Below, in pieces: positions 51,074 through 60,117 of a stretch of 64,000 bases of DNA. The first letter of the stretch is position 1; each line of letters begins with the position of its first letter. Below the pieces are notes generated by a model. It was not told the DNA's origin. It made no database searches and saw nothing but the letters and a program-made list of their open reading frames with translations. The stretch spans positions 434,001 through 498,000 of the forward strand of contig NZ_JAJFAY010000002.1 of assembly GCF_021083305.1 (NCBI RefSeq). Direction: 5' to 3'. Source of the DNA: Haladaptatus sp. DYF46 (GTDB lineage Archaea > Halobacteriota > Halobacteria > Halobacteriales > Haladaptataceae). Position numbers and translations under genes: made by a program.

Positions 51074-52690
51074 GTGCCCCGAAGTCGTCCCTCCTCCGCA
51101 ACGCTCGCGTGGATGGTTCCCGCGCTCCTCGCCAGCCTCGTCGTTTTTGTCGCGTATCTGCTGACCCACCCCTATCCCGCCACCGGCGGCGGCCTGTACC
51201 TCGCGATGGCCGACGCGATACGCGACAACGGCTACCGCCTTCCGGCGCGGGTTCCGCACTACACCACGAACGGAATCCCGTTCGGCTACCCGCCGCTCGC
51301 GTTCTACGTCGCCGCGTTTCTCCGCGATTTCCTCGGCGTCGGTCCGCTGACCCTGACGCGCTTTTTCCCCGGCGTCGTCACCGTCCTGACCGTGATTCCG
51401 GCGTTCTTTCTCGGACGCGAGGTGTTCGCCGAGGACCCCGACAGAAACCGACGTGCGGGACTCGCGGCGCTCGTCGTCGCCGTCAGTCCCGCCGTGTTCA
51501 AGTGGCATCTCTCGGCGGGCGGCATCGTCCGCGCCCCCGCGTACCTGTTCACCGTGACGGGGTTGTACGTCGGCCTGCGACTGTTTCGGACGCCGGAGAA
51601 ACCGGTTCGGTGGGCGGTTGCGGGGGCGGCCCTGTTCGGCCTGACGATTCTCACCCATCCGTCGTATCCCGTCTTCTTCGGGACGAGCTATTTGGTCTTC
51701 TTCGCCGTCTTCGACCGCTCGCCCGCCGGACTGAAACGCGGCGCAGTCGTCGCGGTGGGCGGCCTGCTCCTCGCAGTTCCGTGGTGGGGCCACATCGCCG
51801 CCGTCCACGGCCTCGACCTCATCACCCGAACCGCCGGGTCGCGCCTCGGAATCGGGCGGGGAATCTTCTGGTTCCCCTCCAAGTTCCTCTACGCCCGCCG
51901 GACGCGGTTTCTGCCCGTCTGGCACGTCCTCACGCTCGTGGGCGTGGCCGCGCTCGCGGTGCGGAAACGCTACTTCCTCCCGCTCTGGTTCGCCGCGACC
52001 GTCGTGATGTTTCCCAAGCCGCGGTTTCTCATGCTCGTCGGCGCGTTTGTCGTCGCCGCCGTGGTGTTCGATTGGCTGCCGAGCGTCGCCGACGCGGCGT
52101 CGGAACGGGACGGAATCTCGACGGACGGCGGACGGTTGCCGCGCGTTTCGCTCGTCTTACTCCTCCTGCTCTCGACCTACGGCGTGGCGACCGGCGGCCT
52201 CTACGCCGCGAACTACGGACCCGTTCCCGAACGCCCGCTCCACCGACTCCAGCAGGACCCGCTTCCATCGTACATCGACGGCGACGACATGGCCGCGATG
52301 CGATGGATACGAAACCGAACCCCGCAGGACGCGACGGTCCTCGTCGCTGGCGACGCCGCGGAGTGGTTCCCGGTGTTCGCCCATCGAACCGTCGTCGCCT
52401 CCCCGTGGGGGGCCGAATGGCTGCCGCCCGACGAGCGCGAACGCCAAATCTCGCTGTACCGGAACAGTTCGACCTGCGCGTCGGCCAGTTGCATCCGCGA
52501 GATACTCGCTCGGGACGACGTTTCGCCCGATTACGTCTACCTCACCCGCGAAGGCACCCGGAGTTGGATCGCCCGCGAAACGCTGAGTCGGGCACAGTGG
52601 ACGGGGATGCTGGACCGCTTCGACGCGTCGAGGGGAACCTCGGTCGTCTTCCGAAATCGGGACGTGGCGGTCGTGAAGGTCGATGGCTGA
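51074..52690 (+). CDS. Polytopic membrane protein of GT-C glycosyltransferase type
   Basis: A 538-residue protein with about ten to eleven membrane helices in the first 370 residues and a soluble C-terminal domain of about 150. A cytoplasm-opposite loop after the first helix (TGGGLYLAMADAIRDNGYRL) carries an Asp, and YPPL occurs near residue 75, as in many GT-C glycosyltransferases and flippase-related proteins. The sugar donor is unknown. GTG at 51074 is the open start; ATG at 51113 is an alternative. Neighbours are thiolase and a DUF7344-type regulator. Confidence 0.72.
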   Translation: MPRSRPSSATLAWMVPALLASLVVFVAYLLTHPYPATGGGLYLAMADAIRDNGYRLPARVPHYTTNGIPFGYPPLAFYVAAFLRDFLGVGPLTLTRFFPGVVTVLTVIPAFFLGREVFAEDPDRNRRAGLAALVVAVSPAVFKWHLSAGGIVRAPAYLFTVTGLYVGLRLFRTPEKPVRWAVAGAALFGLTILTHPSYPVFFGTSYLVFFAVFDRSPAGLKRGAVVAVGGLLLAVPWWGHIAAVHGLDLITRTAGSRLGIGRGIFWFPSKFLYARRTRFLPVWHVLTLVGVAALAVRKRYFLPLWFAATVVMFPKPRFLMLVGAFVVAAVVFDWLPSVADAASERDGISTDGGRLPRVSLVLLLLLSTYGVATGGLYAANYGPVPERPLHRLQQDPLPSYIDGDDMAAMRWIRNRTPQDATVLVAGDAAEWFPVFAHRTVVASPWGAEWLPPDERERQISLYRNSSTCASASCIREILARDDVSPDYVYLTREGTRSWIARETLSRAQWTGMLDRFDASRGTSVVFRNRDVAVVKVDG

Positions 52691-52852
52691 AGACGGATCC
52701 GTCGAAGTCGAGGAGTGAGCACGGGGTCGGTCGGAGCCGATGGGCCTTGTTTCTACGGGAGAGAGTTGTAAATTGACGAATATCTTTTTGCGCTCGGCAG
52801 TCCAATAAGCGGTAGTGTATCGCACAGCGGGGACGTCCCACAGTTGTCGAGA

Positions 52853-53374
52853 ATGACCACCGAACCACCGACGGGAACGGAGGCGATTTCACGCGATACG
52901 GCGTTCGAAATCCTCACCAACCCACGGCGTCGGTACTCCCTCTCTTACCTGCGGTCGAAACCGGGGACGGTCTCCATCGGCGAACTCGCCGAGGCGGTCG
53001 CCGCGTGGGAACAGGACACCAGCGTCGAACTCGTCTCCTCGAAGGAGCGAAAATCCGTGTACACCTCGCTGTACCAGACCCACCTCCCGAAGATGGCCGA
53101 CGCGGGCGTCATCGTCTACGACCGACAACGCGGACAGGTACGACTCAGCGACACGGCGACCGAACTCGACAAGTTCGTCAATCCGTCGTCGAAGGGGGGA
53201 AACTGGAGTCGATACTACCTCGCGCTGGCGGTCGTCGGCGGAGTGGTAATCCTCTGTAACCAGATGGGAATGTATCCGTTCACCCTCCTCGACGTTCTCG
53301 CGTACGCAGCGTTGCTCCTCGTCGCGTTCGCTCTTCTCTCGGCGGTCAACCTCGAACTCGCGCGACGAAGGTGA
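52853..53374 (+). CDS. Haloarchaeal winged-helix membrane protein (DUF7344-type)
   Basis: A 173-residue protein. The first 110 residues match the haloarchaeal DUF7344-type winged helix: DTAFEILTNPRRRYSLSYLR, then SIGELAEAVAAWEQ and KSVYTSLYQTHLPKMADAGV with VYDRQRGQVRLSD. The C-terminal 55 residues carry two membrane helices, so the regulator is probably membrane-attached. The targets cannot be read. ATG at 52853 is preferred (MTTEPPTG). The antiporter gene is convergent 19 bp away. Confidence 0.78.
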   Translation: MTTEPPTGTEAISRDTAFEILTNPRRRYSLSYLRSKPGTVSIGELAEAVAAWEQDTSVELVSSKERKSVYTSLYQTHLPKMADAGVIVYDRQRGQVRLSDTATELDKFVNPSSKGGNWSRYYLALAVVGGVVILCNQMGMYPFTLLDVLAYAALLLVAFALLSAVNLELARRR

Positions 53375-53393
53375 GAGCGAGACGGGGCGTCGT

Positions 53394-55271
53394 CTATCGG
53401 GGATGACACAGCGAGATGGCGTCCCTGACGGCCGACTTGCGCCCGAGGAACGTCACATGGTCGCCGTTCTGGAGCGTGAAATCCCTGCTCGGAACCTGCG
53501 AGTTCCCGTCCCGCCCGACGAGCGCGATGAGGACGCCGTTCGGCAGTTCGGCGTCCAGTTCGTCGATGGTTTTCCCGACGAGGCTCGGTTCGGTTATCTC
53601 TATCTCCTGTACGTCCCCGCTCCGCCCGAGTTCCGTCATCCAGTTCGAGAGGGCGGGGCGTTCGATGACGTTGTCGATGGCCCACGCGGTGGCGAGCGAC
53701 GAGGAGATGGTCCGAACGCCGAGGTCCTCGAAGGCGTCCACGTTGTCCGGGTTGTTGGCCCGAGCGATGATTGTCTCCACGTCGAACTTCGACTCGGCGA
53801 GTTGCGCGACGAGGAGGTTCACGTCGTCGTCGCCGGTCGCGGCGACGACGATTTTCGCGTTGTCCGCCCCGGCGGCCCTGAGGACTTCGGTATCGGTCCC
53901 GTCGCCTTCGTGGACGGTGTAGCCATCCTCGCGAGCGGTCTGCACTATCGTTTCGTCCTGCTCTATCAGCACGACGTTCTCTCCGCGGTCTTCGAGGCGT
54001 GCGGCGAGCGACCGGCCCACCTTTCCGCCTCCGATGATGAGTACGCGCATTGGAATCACGTTTAAACGTTCTGCGATGTGTCGAGCGAATCCGCCCTCGA
54101 AAACGACGGTCACGACGATGACGAGGAAGACGGTGCCGATGAGGACCGTCGCCGCCTCGTTCGCGTTCGGAATCACGTCGGCCTCGTTTCGGATACGGAT
54201 CGCGAACAGCGTGGCGACCGACGCCGGGATGATGCCCCGTGGACCCACGAGGCTCATGAACGTCTTTTCGCCGCGCGTGAATCGGCCGCCGGAGGTCGAA
54301 ACGAAGACGACCAGCGGGCGGATAACGAACATCACGGCGAGGACGACCACGATACCGCCGATGCCGAGGTCGAACAGGTTGTGGGGTTTCAACTGGGCCG
54401 CCAGCGTGATGAACACGAACGAGAGGACGACGAGCGTGATGTCGCCCTTGAACTCCTCTATCTTCTCCTCGTACGGGAGGTTCGCGTTGCCGAGGAGAAT
54501 TCCCGCCGTCGCGACGGCCGCGATACCCGCTTCCTTGGCGACGATGTCGGCGGCGGCGTAGGCGGTCAGTGCGCCGACGAGTATCAGCAGTCTGGAGTTC
54601 TGTGGCGCGTTCCCCCGCGAGAGGTTGAGGTTGCGGAGGATGTACCAGAGGAGTCCGGCGACGATGAGACCGACGAGGACGCCGGTTCCCAGTCGGCGCA
54701 CGAACGACGCGAGAAACTCGCCGACGTTGAACGAGTTCGACCCGGTGAGGACGAGGACTTCGAACATCACCACGGCGAGGATGGCGGCGGTCACGTCGTT
54801 CGCGATGCCTTCCGTTTCGAGGGCGGCCCCGACGCGGTCACGCACCGGCACGACCGAGAGAATCGGGGTGATGACCGTCGGGCCGGTCGCAACGAGGAGC
54901 GACCCGATGAGTAGGGCGAGGTCCCACGGTTGTCCGAGCGCGTACCGCACGACCACGGCCGTCCCGAGCAACGAGACGAGCGCCCCAATCGTGACGAGGC
55001 GTATCTGGGCCGACGGTGCCTCCCGGAGTTTGTTCACCTTGAGGTGGAACGCCCCCTCGAAGACGATGATGGCGACGCTCAGTCCGACGATGGACGAGAG
55101 CGCGTCGCCGAACGCCGAGGGGTCGAGCAGGCCGAGTCCGACCGGCCCGAAGATGACCCCCGCGAAGATGAGAAACAGCACGCTCGGCACCTGAAATCGG
55201 TCGGCGAGCACCTGCGAGACGACGCCGAGTCCGATGATGGCGGTGACGACGTACAGCAACTGCGCACTCAC
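53394..55271 (-). CDS. CPA2-type cation/proton antiporter with a TrkA regulatory domain
   Basis: A 625-residue transport protein. Residues 1 to about 400 form twelve to thirteen helices of the KefB/NapA antiporter family; conserved features are SLLVATGPTVITPILSVVPV, EGIANDVTAAILAVV and GPRGIIPASVATLFAI. About 405-530 are a TrkA_N domain (MRVLIIGGGKVGRSLAARLE) and 545-625 a TrkA_C domain, so ion exchange is probably gated by nucleotide binding. Potassium or sodium export coupled to protons is likely in a halophile, but the ion is inferred. Confidence 0.92.
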   Translation of the reverse strand: MSAQLLYVVTAIIGLGVVSQVLADRFQVPSVLFLIFAGVIFGPVGLGLLDPSAFGDALSSIVGLSVAIIVFEGAFHLKVNKLREAPSAQIRLVTIGALVSLLGTAVVVRYALGQPWDLALLIGSLLVATGPTVITPILSVVPVRDRVGAALETEGIANDVTAAILAVVMFEVLVLTGSNSFNVGEFLASFVRRLGTGVLVGLIVAGLLWYILRNLNLSRGNAPQNSRLLILVGALTAYAAADIVAKEAGIAAVATAGILLGNANLPYEEKIEEFKGDITLVVLSFVFITLAAQLKPHNLFDLGIGGIVVVLAVMFVIRPLVVFVSTSGGRFTRGEKTFMSLVGPRGIIPASVATLFAIRIRNEADVIPNANEAATVLIGTVFLVIVVTVVFEGGFARHIAERLNVIPMRVLIIGGGKVGRSLAARLEDRGENVVLIEQDETIVQTAREDGYTVHEGDGTDTEVLRAAGADNAKIVVAATGDDDVNLLVAQLAESKFDVETIIARANNPDNVDAFEDLGVRTISSSLATAWAIDNVIERPALSNWMTELGRSGDVQEIEITEPSLVGKTIDELDAELPNGVLIALVGRDGNSQVPSRDFTLQNGDHVTFLGRKSAVRDAISLCHPR

Positions 55272-55494
55272 TGCTGGCCCTCCATGTATCGGGAAGGAGA
55301 GTGTGGACGGGTATTAAATTGCGTGGTATGAATGTGGCACTGGACGGGGGAAGGAGCGCAATAGAATGGACAATCGTTTCGCCTCATAGATAGAACGTGG
55401 TCGTTCGTCATATTTTGTCCCGAAAGGGTGAACCCGACACGAGGGTGCTAGCTCGCGGCACGCGGATTGTTGGCACAGCGAGGTGGTTCGGCCG
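55272..55494. other. Intergenic stretch upstream of the antiporter and downstream of acyl-CoA synthetase
   Basis: About 220 bp without a supported gene. It becomes AT-richer toward 55400 (CATAGATAGAACG). It must carry the antiporter promoter; nothing else is evident. Confidence 0.4.
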
Positions 55495-57456
55495 TCAGTC
55501 GGCGTAGATGGCTTCGATGTCGTCGGCGAATCGGTCGAGGATGTTGCGCCGTTTCTTCTTCATCGTCGGCGTGAGGAGGTCGTTGTCCTCCGTGAACTCG
55601 ATGGGGACGAGCCTGAACTGTTTTATCCGCTCGTAGGATTCGAACCGCTCGTTGATGCGCTCGACTTCCGTTTCGACCCACTCGTACACCGTGTCGTTCC
55701 GGCACAGGTCGCGGTCGTCGTCCGGGAGCGAGATTCCCTCGCGGGCGGCCCGTTCGCGGACCTCCTCGACGTTGGGGACGATGAGCGCGCTGACGAACTT
55801 CCGGCCGTCGCCCATGACCATACACTGTTCCACGACGTCGCTGGCGGCGAAGGCGTCCTCGATGGGACCGGGCGCGACGTTCTTGCCGGTCGAGAGGACG
55901 AGGAGTTCCTTGGCGCGTTCCCGGAACGCGATGTAGCCGTCGGGGCGAATTTCGACGATGTCGCCGGTTCGGAACCACCCGTCGTCCGTGAAGGCCCGTT
56001 CCGTCTCCTCGGGTTCGTTCCAGTAGCCCTCGGTGACGTTCGGCCCCTTGACGAGAAGTTCGCCCACCTCGCCCGCCGCGTCCGAGAACGCCTCGCCGAC
56101 GGCCGACCCGTCGACTTTCACCTCTTCGTCCACGACGGGGTAGCCGATAGTTCCGATTTCGGGCGCTTCGGGCGGATTGACCGAGATGACGGGGGCGGTC
56201 TCCGTGAGTCCGTACCCTTCGAGGATGGGCAGCCCCATCCCGTGGTAGAGCGCGCACAAATCGGCCGAGAGACTGCCGCCGCCGCTGATGAGGAACTCGA
56301 TGTTGCCGCCGAGTCCGTCCTTGACCTTGTCGAAGACGAGTTTGTCGGCGAGCAGTTTTCGCGCCCGGAGGCCGATGCTCGGCGAGTCCGCCTCGTGATA
56401 TGTGACGCCCACGTCGGTCGCCCAGTCGAAGATCCGGCGCTTCGTATCGCTCTCGTCTGCCTGCGACCGGATGGCGTCGTAAATCCGCTCGTAGACGCGC
56501 GGGACGCTGGTTCCGGTGGTCGGTTCGACCGCCTGGAAGTCCTCTTGCAGCGTGTCGGGACTCTCCGCGTAGGCGACCGTCGCCCCGGCGGCGAACATCA
56601 TGAAGTGACCCGCGGTTCGCTCGAAAACGTGTGCGAGCGGGAGGAACGAGACGGCTCTCGAATGTCGGTCGATGACGGGAACGTCCTTGTCCGGTCGGGG
56701 ACCGAACCGTCGGTAACACTGGTTGACGTTCGACCGGAAGTTCCAGTGGGAGAGTTTCACGCCCTTCGGTTGGCCCGTCGTCCCGCTGGTGTAGATGAGC
56801 GTGGCGAGGTCGTCCACCTCGCGGGCTTCGAGCCACGATTCGTACTCGTCCGCGTCGAAGGTTTCCGCACCTCGGTCGTGGACCTCGGCGAGCGTGAGGA
56901 GGTCGTCGCGGTCGTATTCGCGCGAAAGCGAGTCCATCACGACGATGAATTCGAGGTCGAGGTCGTCTTCGACTTCCAAGACACGTTCCAACAAATCCTC
57001 GTTTTCGACGACGACGCCCGTGGCTTCGGGGTCGCCGAGGAGGTACCGAACCTGCGAGACGGAGGAACTCCGATACACGGTCGTCACGACGGCACCCGCC
57101 GCGAGCAGGGCGAAGTCCGTCTGTGCCCACTCCATGCGCGTATCGGCGAAGATGCCGATCCTGTCGTCGGACCCGACGCCGAGGTCGCGGAACCCGGCGG
57201 CGAGATTGCGAACGATGTCCCGCATTTCCGCATACGAAAGCGCCCGAAACTCGCCGTTCGGTGCCGCCGGAAGCACGGTTTCGGTGAGCGAACGGCGATA
57301 CACGCCGCCCTTGTACTGCTGTGCGGGGCGGTTTTCGTGTCTCTCGGCGCTGTCCTCGAACATCCGGGACAACGTCGTCCGCTCGATAACCGGGTCGGTG
57401 AACTCCGTCTCTCCGTCACGCCACTCCATACTTCTCAGTAGCGAGTTATCACCCAT
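55495..57456 (-). CDS. Long-chain acyl-CoA synthetase (AMP-forming)
   Basis: A 653-residue ANL-superfamily adenylate-forming enzyme that activates fatty acids as acyl-CoAs. Motifs are LIYTSGTTGQPKGVKLSHWN near residues 218-237, EGYGLTETAPVIS (A5-like), FRTGDI and IRPDGYIAFRERAKELLVLS (A7-A8-like). The length and the bacterial FadD15/ACSL-type early segment PAQQYKGGVYR fit long-chain acyl-CoA ligases of archaea. No partner genes directly adjoin; the MBL hydrolase lies 56 bp upstream on the same strand. Confidence 0.93.
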   Translation of the reverse strand: MGDNSLLRSMEWRDGETEFTDPVIERTTLSRMFEDSAERHENRPAQQYKGGVYRRSLTETVLPAAPNGEFRALSYAEMRDIVRNLAAGFRDLGVGSDDRIGIFADTRMEWAQTDFALLAAGAVVTTVYRSSSVSQVRYLLGDPEATGVVVENEDLLERVLEVEDDLDLEFIVVMDSLSREYDRDDLLTLAEVHDRGAETFDADEYESWLEAREVDDLATLIYTSGTTGQPKGVKLSHWNFRSNVNQCYRRFGPRPDKDVPVIDRHSRAVSFLPLAHVFERTAGHFMMFAAGATVAYAESPDTLQEDFQAVEPTTGTSVPRVYERIYDAIRSQADESDTKRRIFDWATDVGVTYHEADSPSIGLRARKLLADKLVFDKVKDGLGGNIEFLISGGGSLSADLCALYHGMGLPILEGYGLTETAPVISVNPPEAPEIGTIGYPVVDEEVKVDGSAVGEAFSDAAGEVGELLVKGPNVTEGYWNEPEETERAFTDDGWFRTGDIVEIRPDGYIAFRERAKELLVLSTGKNVAPGPIEDAFAASDVVEQCMVMGDGRKFVSALIVPNVEEVRERAAREGISLPDDDRDLCRNDTVYEWVETEVERINERFESYERIKQFRLVPIEFTEDNDLLTPTMKKKRRNILDRFADDIEAIYAD

Positions 57457-57512
57457 TAATGTAGTGTAGAACGATATGAAAGTTTATTTCGGTTGTTTCG
57501 GTTTCGCGGGTT

Positions 57513-58430
57513 TCACATACCGTCGTCGGTATCGAGGTAGTGAAGAACGCCGCGGGTGTTTAACACCGCTTCGGCGCGCGCCTTCCGCTCGCCCCACACG
57601 TCGTCCATGTCCTGTTCCTCGACGAAGTGTTCGATTATCTCCTCGTCGTCGTCCTTCGCGGCGCGCTGGGCGTCCACCGCCGCGACCCACTTCGAGAGGA
57701 CCTCGCCGTACTCGTCCATCGCCGCGTCGGAGTACTCCCGCGGGCCGAAGTGCGTGTAGAGGAGCGTCCCCGGCGCGAGTTCTCGGATGGTCTCCACGTC
57801 GTCAAGACACTGGTCCAGATCGAAATCCGTCGGCGGCGACGTCTCGTGGATTTCCGCGACGCTCGGCACCCAGATTCCGGCGGCGTCGGCGGTGAACACC
57901 GCGTCGTTCGCCCCGTCGTAGAATATCGTCTGGTGCGGCGCGTGCCCCGGCGCGTGGATGACGTCCAGTTCGTGACTCCCGCAGTCGATGGTGTCCCCGT
58001 CGGTCACCTCCACGATGCGCTCCTCGGGGACGGGTTTCGGTTCGACGTAGAACTCCCACTGGTCGCCGACGGCCTGCTTCGTTCCCTTCACCAAATACTC
58101 GGGATTCACGAGGTGGCGCGCGCCGATTTCGTGGACGTACACGTCCGCGTTCGGGCACGCTTCGGCGAGGAATCCCGCGCCGCCCGCGTGGTCGAGGTGG
58201 ACGTGCGTCGGCGCGATGACCGCCACGTCCTCCCGCGCGATGTCCAACTCGTCCAGCGCGTCGAGGATTCTCTCGTAGTTGGTTCCGATGCCGGTCTCCA
58301 CGATTGCCGGACGGTCGGTGTCGAGGATGTACACCGCGCCGTAGGCCTCCGTGTCGTACATTCCGGTGTCGAGATAGTACAGGTCCGAGCAGTCCCCGGT
58401 CCTGACTTCCCGTAGGTCGCCGATTGCCAT
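57513..58430 (-). CDS. MBL-fold hydrolase
   Basis: A 305-residue metallo-beta-lactamase-fold protein of the glyoxalase II-like group. The metal site motif THVHLDHAGG has HVHLDH at 76-81; further ligands are in APGHAPHQTIFY and THFGPREY. Residues about 235-305 form a helical extension. It is likely to act on thioesters or sulfur/lactone compounds, but the substrate is not identifiable. It is on the same strand as the acyl-CoA synthetase and 56 bp from it. Confidence 0.85.
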   Translation of the reverse strand: MAIGDLREVRTGDCSDLYYLDTGMYDTEAYGAVYILDTDRPAIVETGIGTNYERILDALDELDIAREDVAVIAPTHVHLDHAGGAGFLAEACPNADVYVHEIGARHLVNPEYLVKGTKQAVGDQWEFYVEPKPVPEERIVEVTDGDTIDCGSHELDVIHAPGHAPHQTIFYDGANDAVFTADAAGIWVPSVAEIHETSPPTDFDLDQCLDDVETIRELAPGTLLYTHFGPREYSDAAMDEYGEVLSKWVAAVDAQRAAKDDDEEIIEHFVEEQDMDDVWGERKARAEAVLNTRGVLHYLDTDDGM

Positions 58431-58493
58431 ACTATACCTCGCGTGGGGAGACGGGAAAAACGATTCGCGTGTGCGACGACTTCCGGAGTCACA

Positions 58494-59018
58494 TCAGCCT
58501 TGCAGTTCCCGACCCGCCTCGACCGCCCGTCGATACAGACTCGCGCTCATCCGGAACCCGTTGTCGGTGAGGTCGTCCAGCAGGGAGACGTACTCCTCGA
58601 AACCGATGGTCCCCGAGTCGAGCGATTCGAGAAGGACGAAAATCGTCCCCCCGACCTCCGCCCCGAGCGATTCGGCCGTCGTTCGCGCCGCGTGGTCATC
58701 CGTGAGACACCGCGCGTTTTCCGCGAGTGCGAGCGCGATCGCTTCCGACTCCCCACGGCCCAACTGGGCGGACGCCCGAATCCGCTCCGCCCGTTGTTTC
58801 GTGTCGTCTTCGAGCGACCGAACCGCGAGAAACGACTCCGACGCCTGTTCGACCGACAGCGCGTCCGAGTATCGCTCCTCGTGTCCACGGGTGACGACCT
58901 CCTCGTACACCGCCGCCGGGACCAGAATCCTGTCGAAGCGAGAATCGAGACGGTCGAGTTCGCCGAGTTTTCCGAGATATATGAGTACCGTCGCGTCGGT
59001 GACGACGGCGGGACTCAT
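58494..59018 (-). CDS. DUF3368-type PIN-like nuclease (toxin-like)
   Basis: A 174-residue protein. The first motif VVTDATVLIYLGKLG gives the initial acidic residue; later SAQLGRGESEAIALALAENA and CLTDDHAARTTAESLGAEVG match the central and last acidic motifs of DUF3368/PIN-fold nucleases, which are often toxins. Its ATG at 59016-59018 overlaps the stop of the UPF0175 gene by four bases, so the two are coupled. A toxin-antitoxin role is inferred from the pairing. Confidence 0.85.
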   Translation of the reverse strand: MSPAVVTDATVLIYLGKLGELDRLDSRFDRILVPAAVYEEVVTRGHEERYSDALSVEQASESFLAVRSLEDDTKQRAERIRASAQLGRGESEAIALALAENARCLTDDHAARTTAESLGAEVGGTIFVLLESLDSGTIGFEEYVSLLDDLTDNGFRMSASLYRRAVEAGRELQG

Positions 59019-59323
59019 TCGTCTCGCACCGCGGCGATGTCCGCTTCGAGGTCAGACTCGTCGTAGTTCATCTCGACGCCGCGCGATTCGAGCAGGTCGA
59101 GAAGCCGCCAGTGAGAAACCTCGGCGATGTCGGCCGCCTTCCCGAGTGAGACCTCGCCATCCCGGTACTGCTGGACGGCAGAATCGAGTTGCCATTCCTC
59201 GACACCGCGTTCGATGAGTCGCTTTACCGCCGTCGAGCGGTCGGTTCGCTCCGTCTCCTGTATCCTCTCTATCGCCTCGTAGAGGTCGTCCGGAACCCGG
59301 GTAGTGACGTGGTGTTGGCTCAT
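59015..59323 (-). CDS. UPF0175-type antitoxin with ribbon-helix-helix N-terminus
   Basis: A 102-residue protein. Residues 1-45 read like a ribbon-helix-helix DNA-binding motif (MSQHHVTTRVPDDLYEAIER, then TDRSTAVKRLIERG). Residues 46-90 match UPF0175 (QYRDGEVSLGKAADIAEVSH then WRLLDLLESRGVEM). Such proteins pair with DUF3368/PIN nucleases as antitoxins and repress their own operon. The frame is open upstream to 59512, but ATG at 59321-59323 gives the correct length. A palindrome lies directly upstream. Confidence 0.87.
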   Translation of the reverse strand: MSQHHVTTRVPDDLYEAIERIQETERTDRSTAVKRLIERGVEEWQLDSAVQQYRDGEVSLGKAADIAEVSHWRLLDLLESRGVEMNYDESDLEADIAAVRDE

Positions 59324-59331
59324 GTGTACAC
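59324..59331. promoter_or_regulatory. Palindrome GTGTACAC adjoining the antitoxin start
   Basis: A perfect 8-bp palindrome touching the antitoxin ATG (59321-59323). CGTACG follows at 59332-59337. Such placement suits autoregulation by a ribbon-helix-helix antitoxin, but no experiment supports it. Confidence 0.45.
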
Positions 59332-59672
59332 GTACGGATTTTCCGTGTATGAAGATTTCGCCGAAACGGGAAAACGGATTCGATAGTCCGCGAAATACAC
59401 ACAACAACCGTTTCATCGTTTTCATCTCAGCTCGGTTACGTCGTGTCGGTTCCGTCTTCTGAGGGACTGCTGGCGGCACCCATACCCGCATTCGCACCGC
59501 CGGTGTCCCCACACCTCCCCGCCAGCGCGGCAGTACGCTCGCCGTTCGCGGCGCTCACGCCTCGCGGACACGCGCTGGCGCACCCTGCCGGAATCGTAAT
59601 CGAGCGAAGCAATGAGGAATCGAGCAAAGCAATGAGGACATCCGACGTGCGCGATACCGACCGAACGACATC

Positions 59673-59914
59673 GGCGCGTGCGCCAGCAACCCCGAGGACG
59701 CTTCGTCCGAGGGGTTGGTTGGCTATCACGCGAGGGATGAGCGAAGCGAATCGGTTGGGGAGGGTGTGGTTGATGCGGTGCGGTTGGGTGGGTGGAATGA
59801 AAGGGGCCGCCTGCTCGCGCCTGCGTGGTTGCTTCAGCGGCCCCTCTCGATGAGGTGTGCGGGTTGCACCGAATCGAGATGCTGCTGAACAACCGCGAGC
59901 GGGCGGGGGCTTTC
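59673..59914 (+). repeat. Dispersed structured element, copy B
   Basis: Matches copy A (40478-40748, minus strand) in the same order of blocks. The 23-nt identical block is 59892-59914. AGGGGCCGC near 59802-59810 pairs perfectly with GCGGCCCCT near 59837-59845 here. In the gap-free 41-nt block the inner stem is GGTGT/GCACC versus GGCAC/GTGCC in copy A, so three of five base pairs differ but still pair. It is 204 bp upstream of serS, in the same orientation as that gene. Confidence 0.8.
59690..59714 (+). repeat. Hairpin with tandem GA mismatches at the 5' side of element B
   Basis: CCCC-GA-GGACG, a 3-base loop (CTT), CGTCC-GA-GGGG. The two outer stems are separated by GA opposed to GA, which could form sheared G-A pairs as in kink-turn-like motifs. 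The corresponding place in copy A has a perfect 15-bp hairpin that also contains GAGGACGC. Confidence 0.5.
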
Positions 59915-60117
59915 AACGACTGCTCCCCTGTAACTGCAATCGCACAAGAATCAAAATCAAACGCAGATCGTAGCGAGCGTGATTGGGGATTTCGAGGGCT
60001 GCTTCCCGGTAGTGACACTCGAAGTGCGACAAGAGCCACCACGACGCGAATATCCTGACACATCGTCTCGATATAGCGACACGGTTTTTTGCAGGGGTGT
60101 TGAAACCCGAGTCAGGA

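Larger units (their letters stand above)
59332..60117. other. Gene-free stretch holding structured element copy B, upstream of serS
   Basis: No coding frame is supported. It holds the antitoxin promoter region at the left, a 20-bp tandem duplication (59598-59617 and 59618-59637, 19 of 20 identical), a hairpin at 59690-59714, and element copy B (59673-59914). The last 200 bp lead to serS; nothing else is evident, apart from a TTTCGAGGGCT block near 59991-60001 that also lies beyond copy A. Confidence 0.6.

Noticed and set aside
59598..59637. CRISPR-like repeats
   Set aside because: A single tandem duplication of a 20-bp unit without spacers; no array or cas genes.
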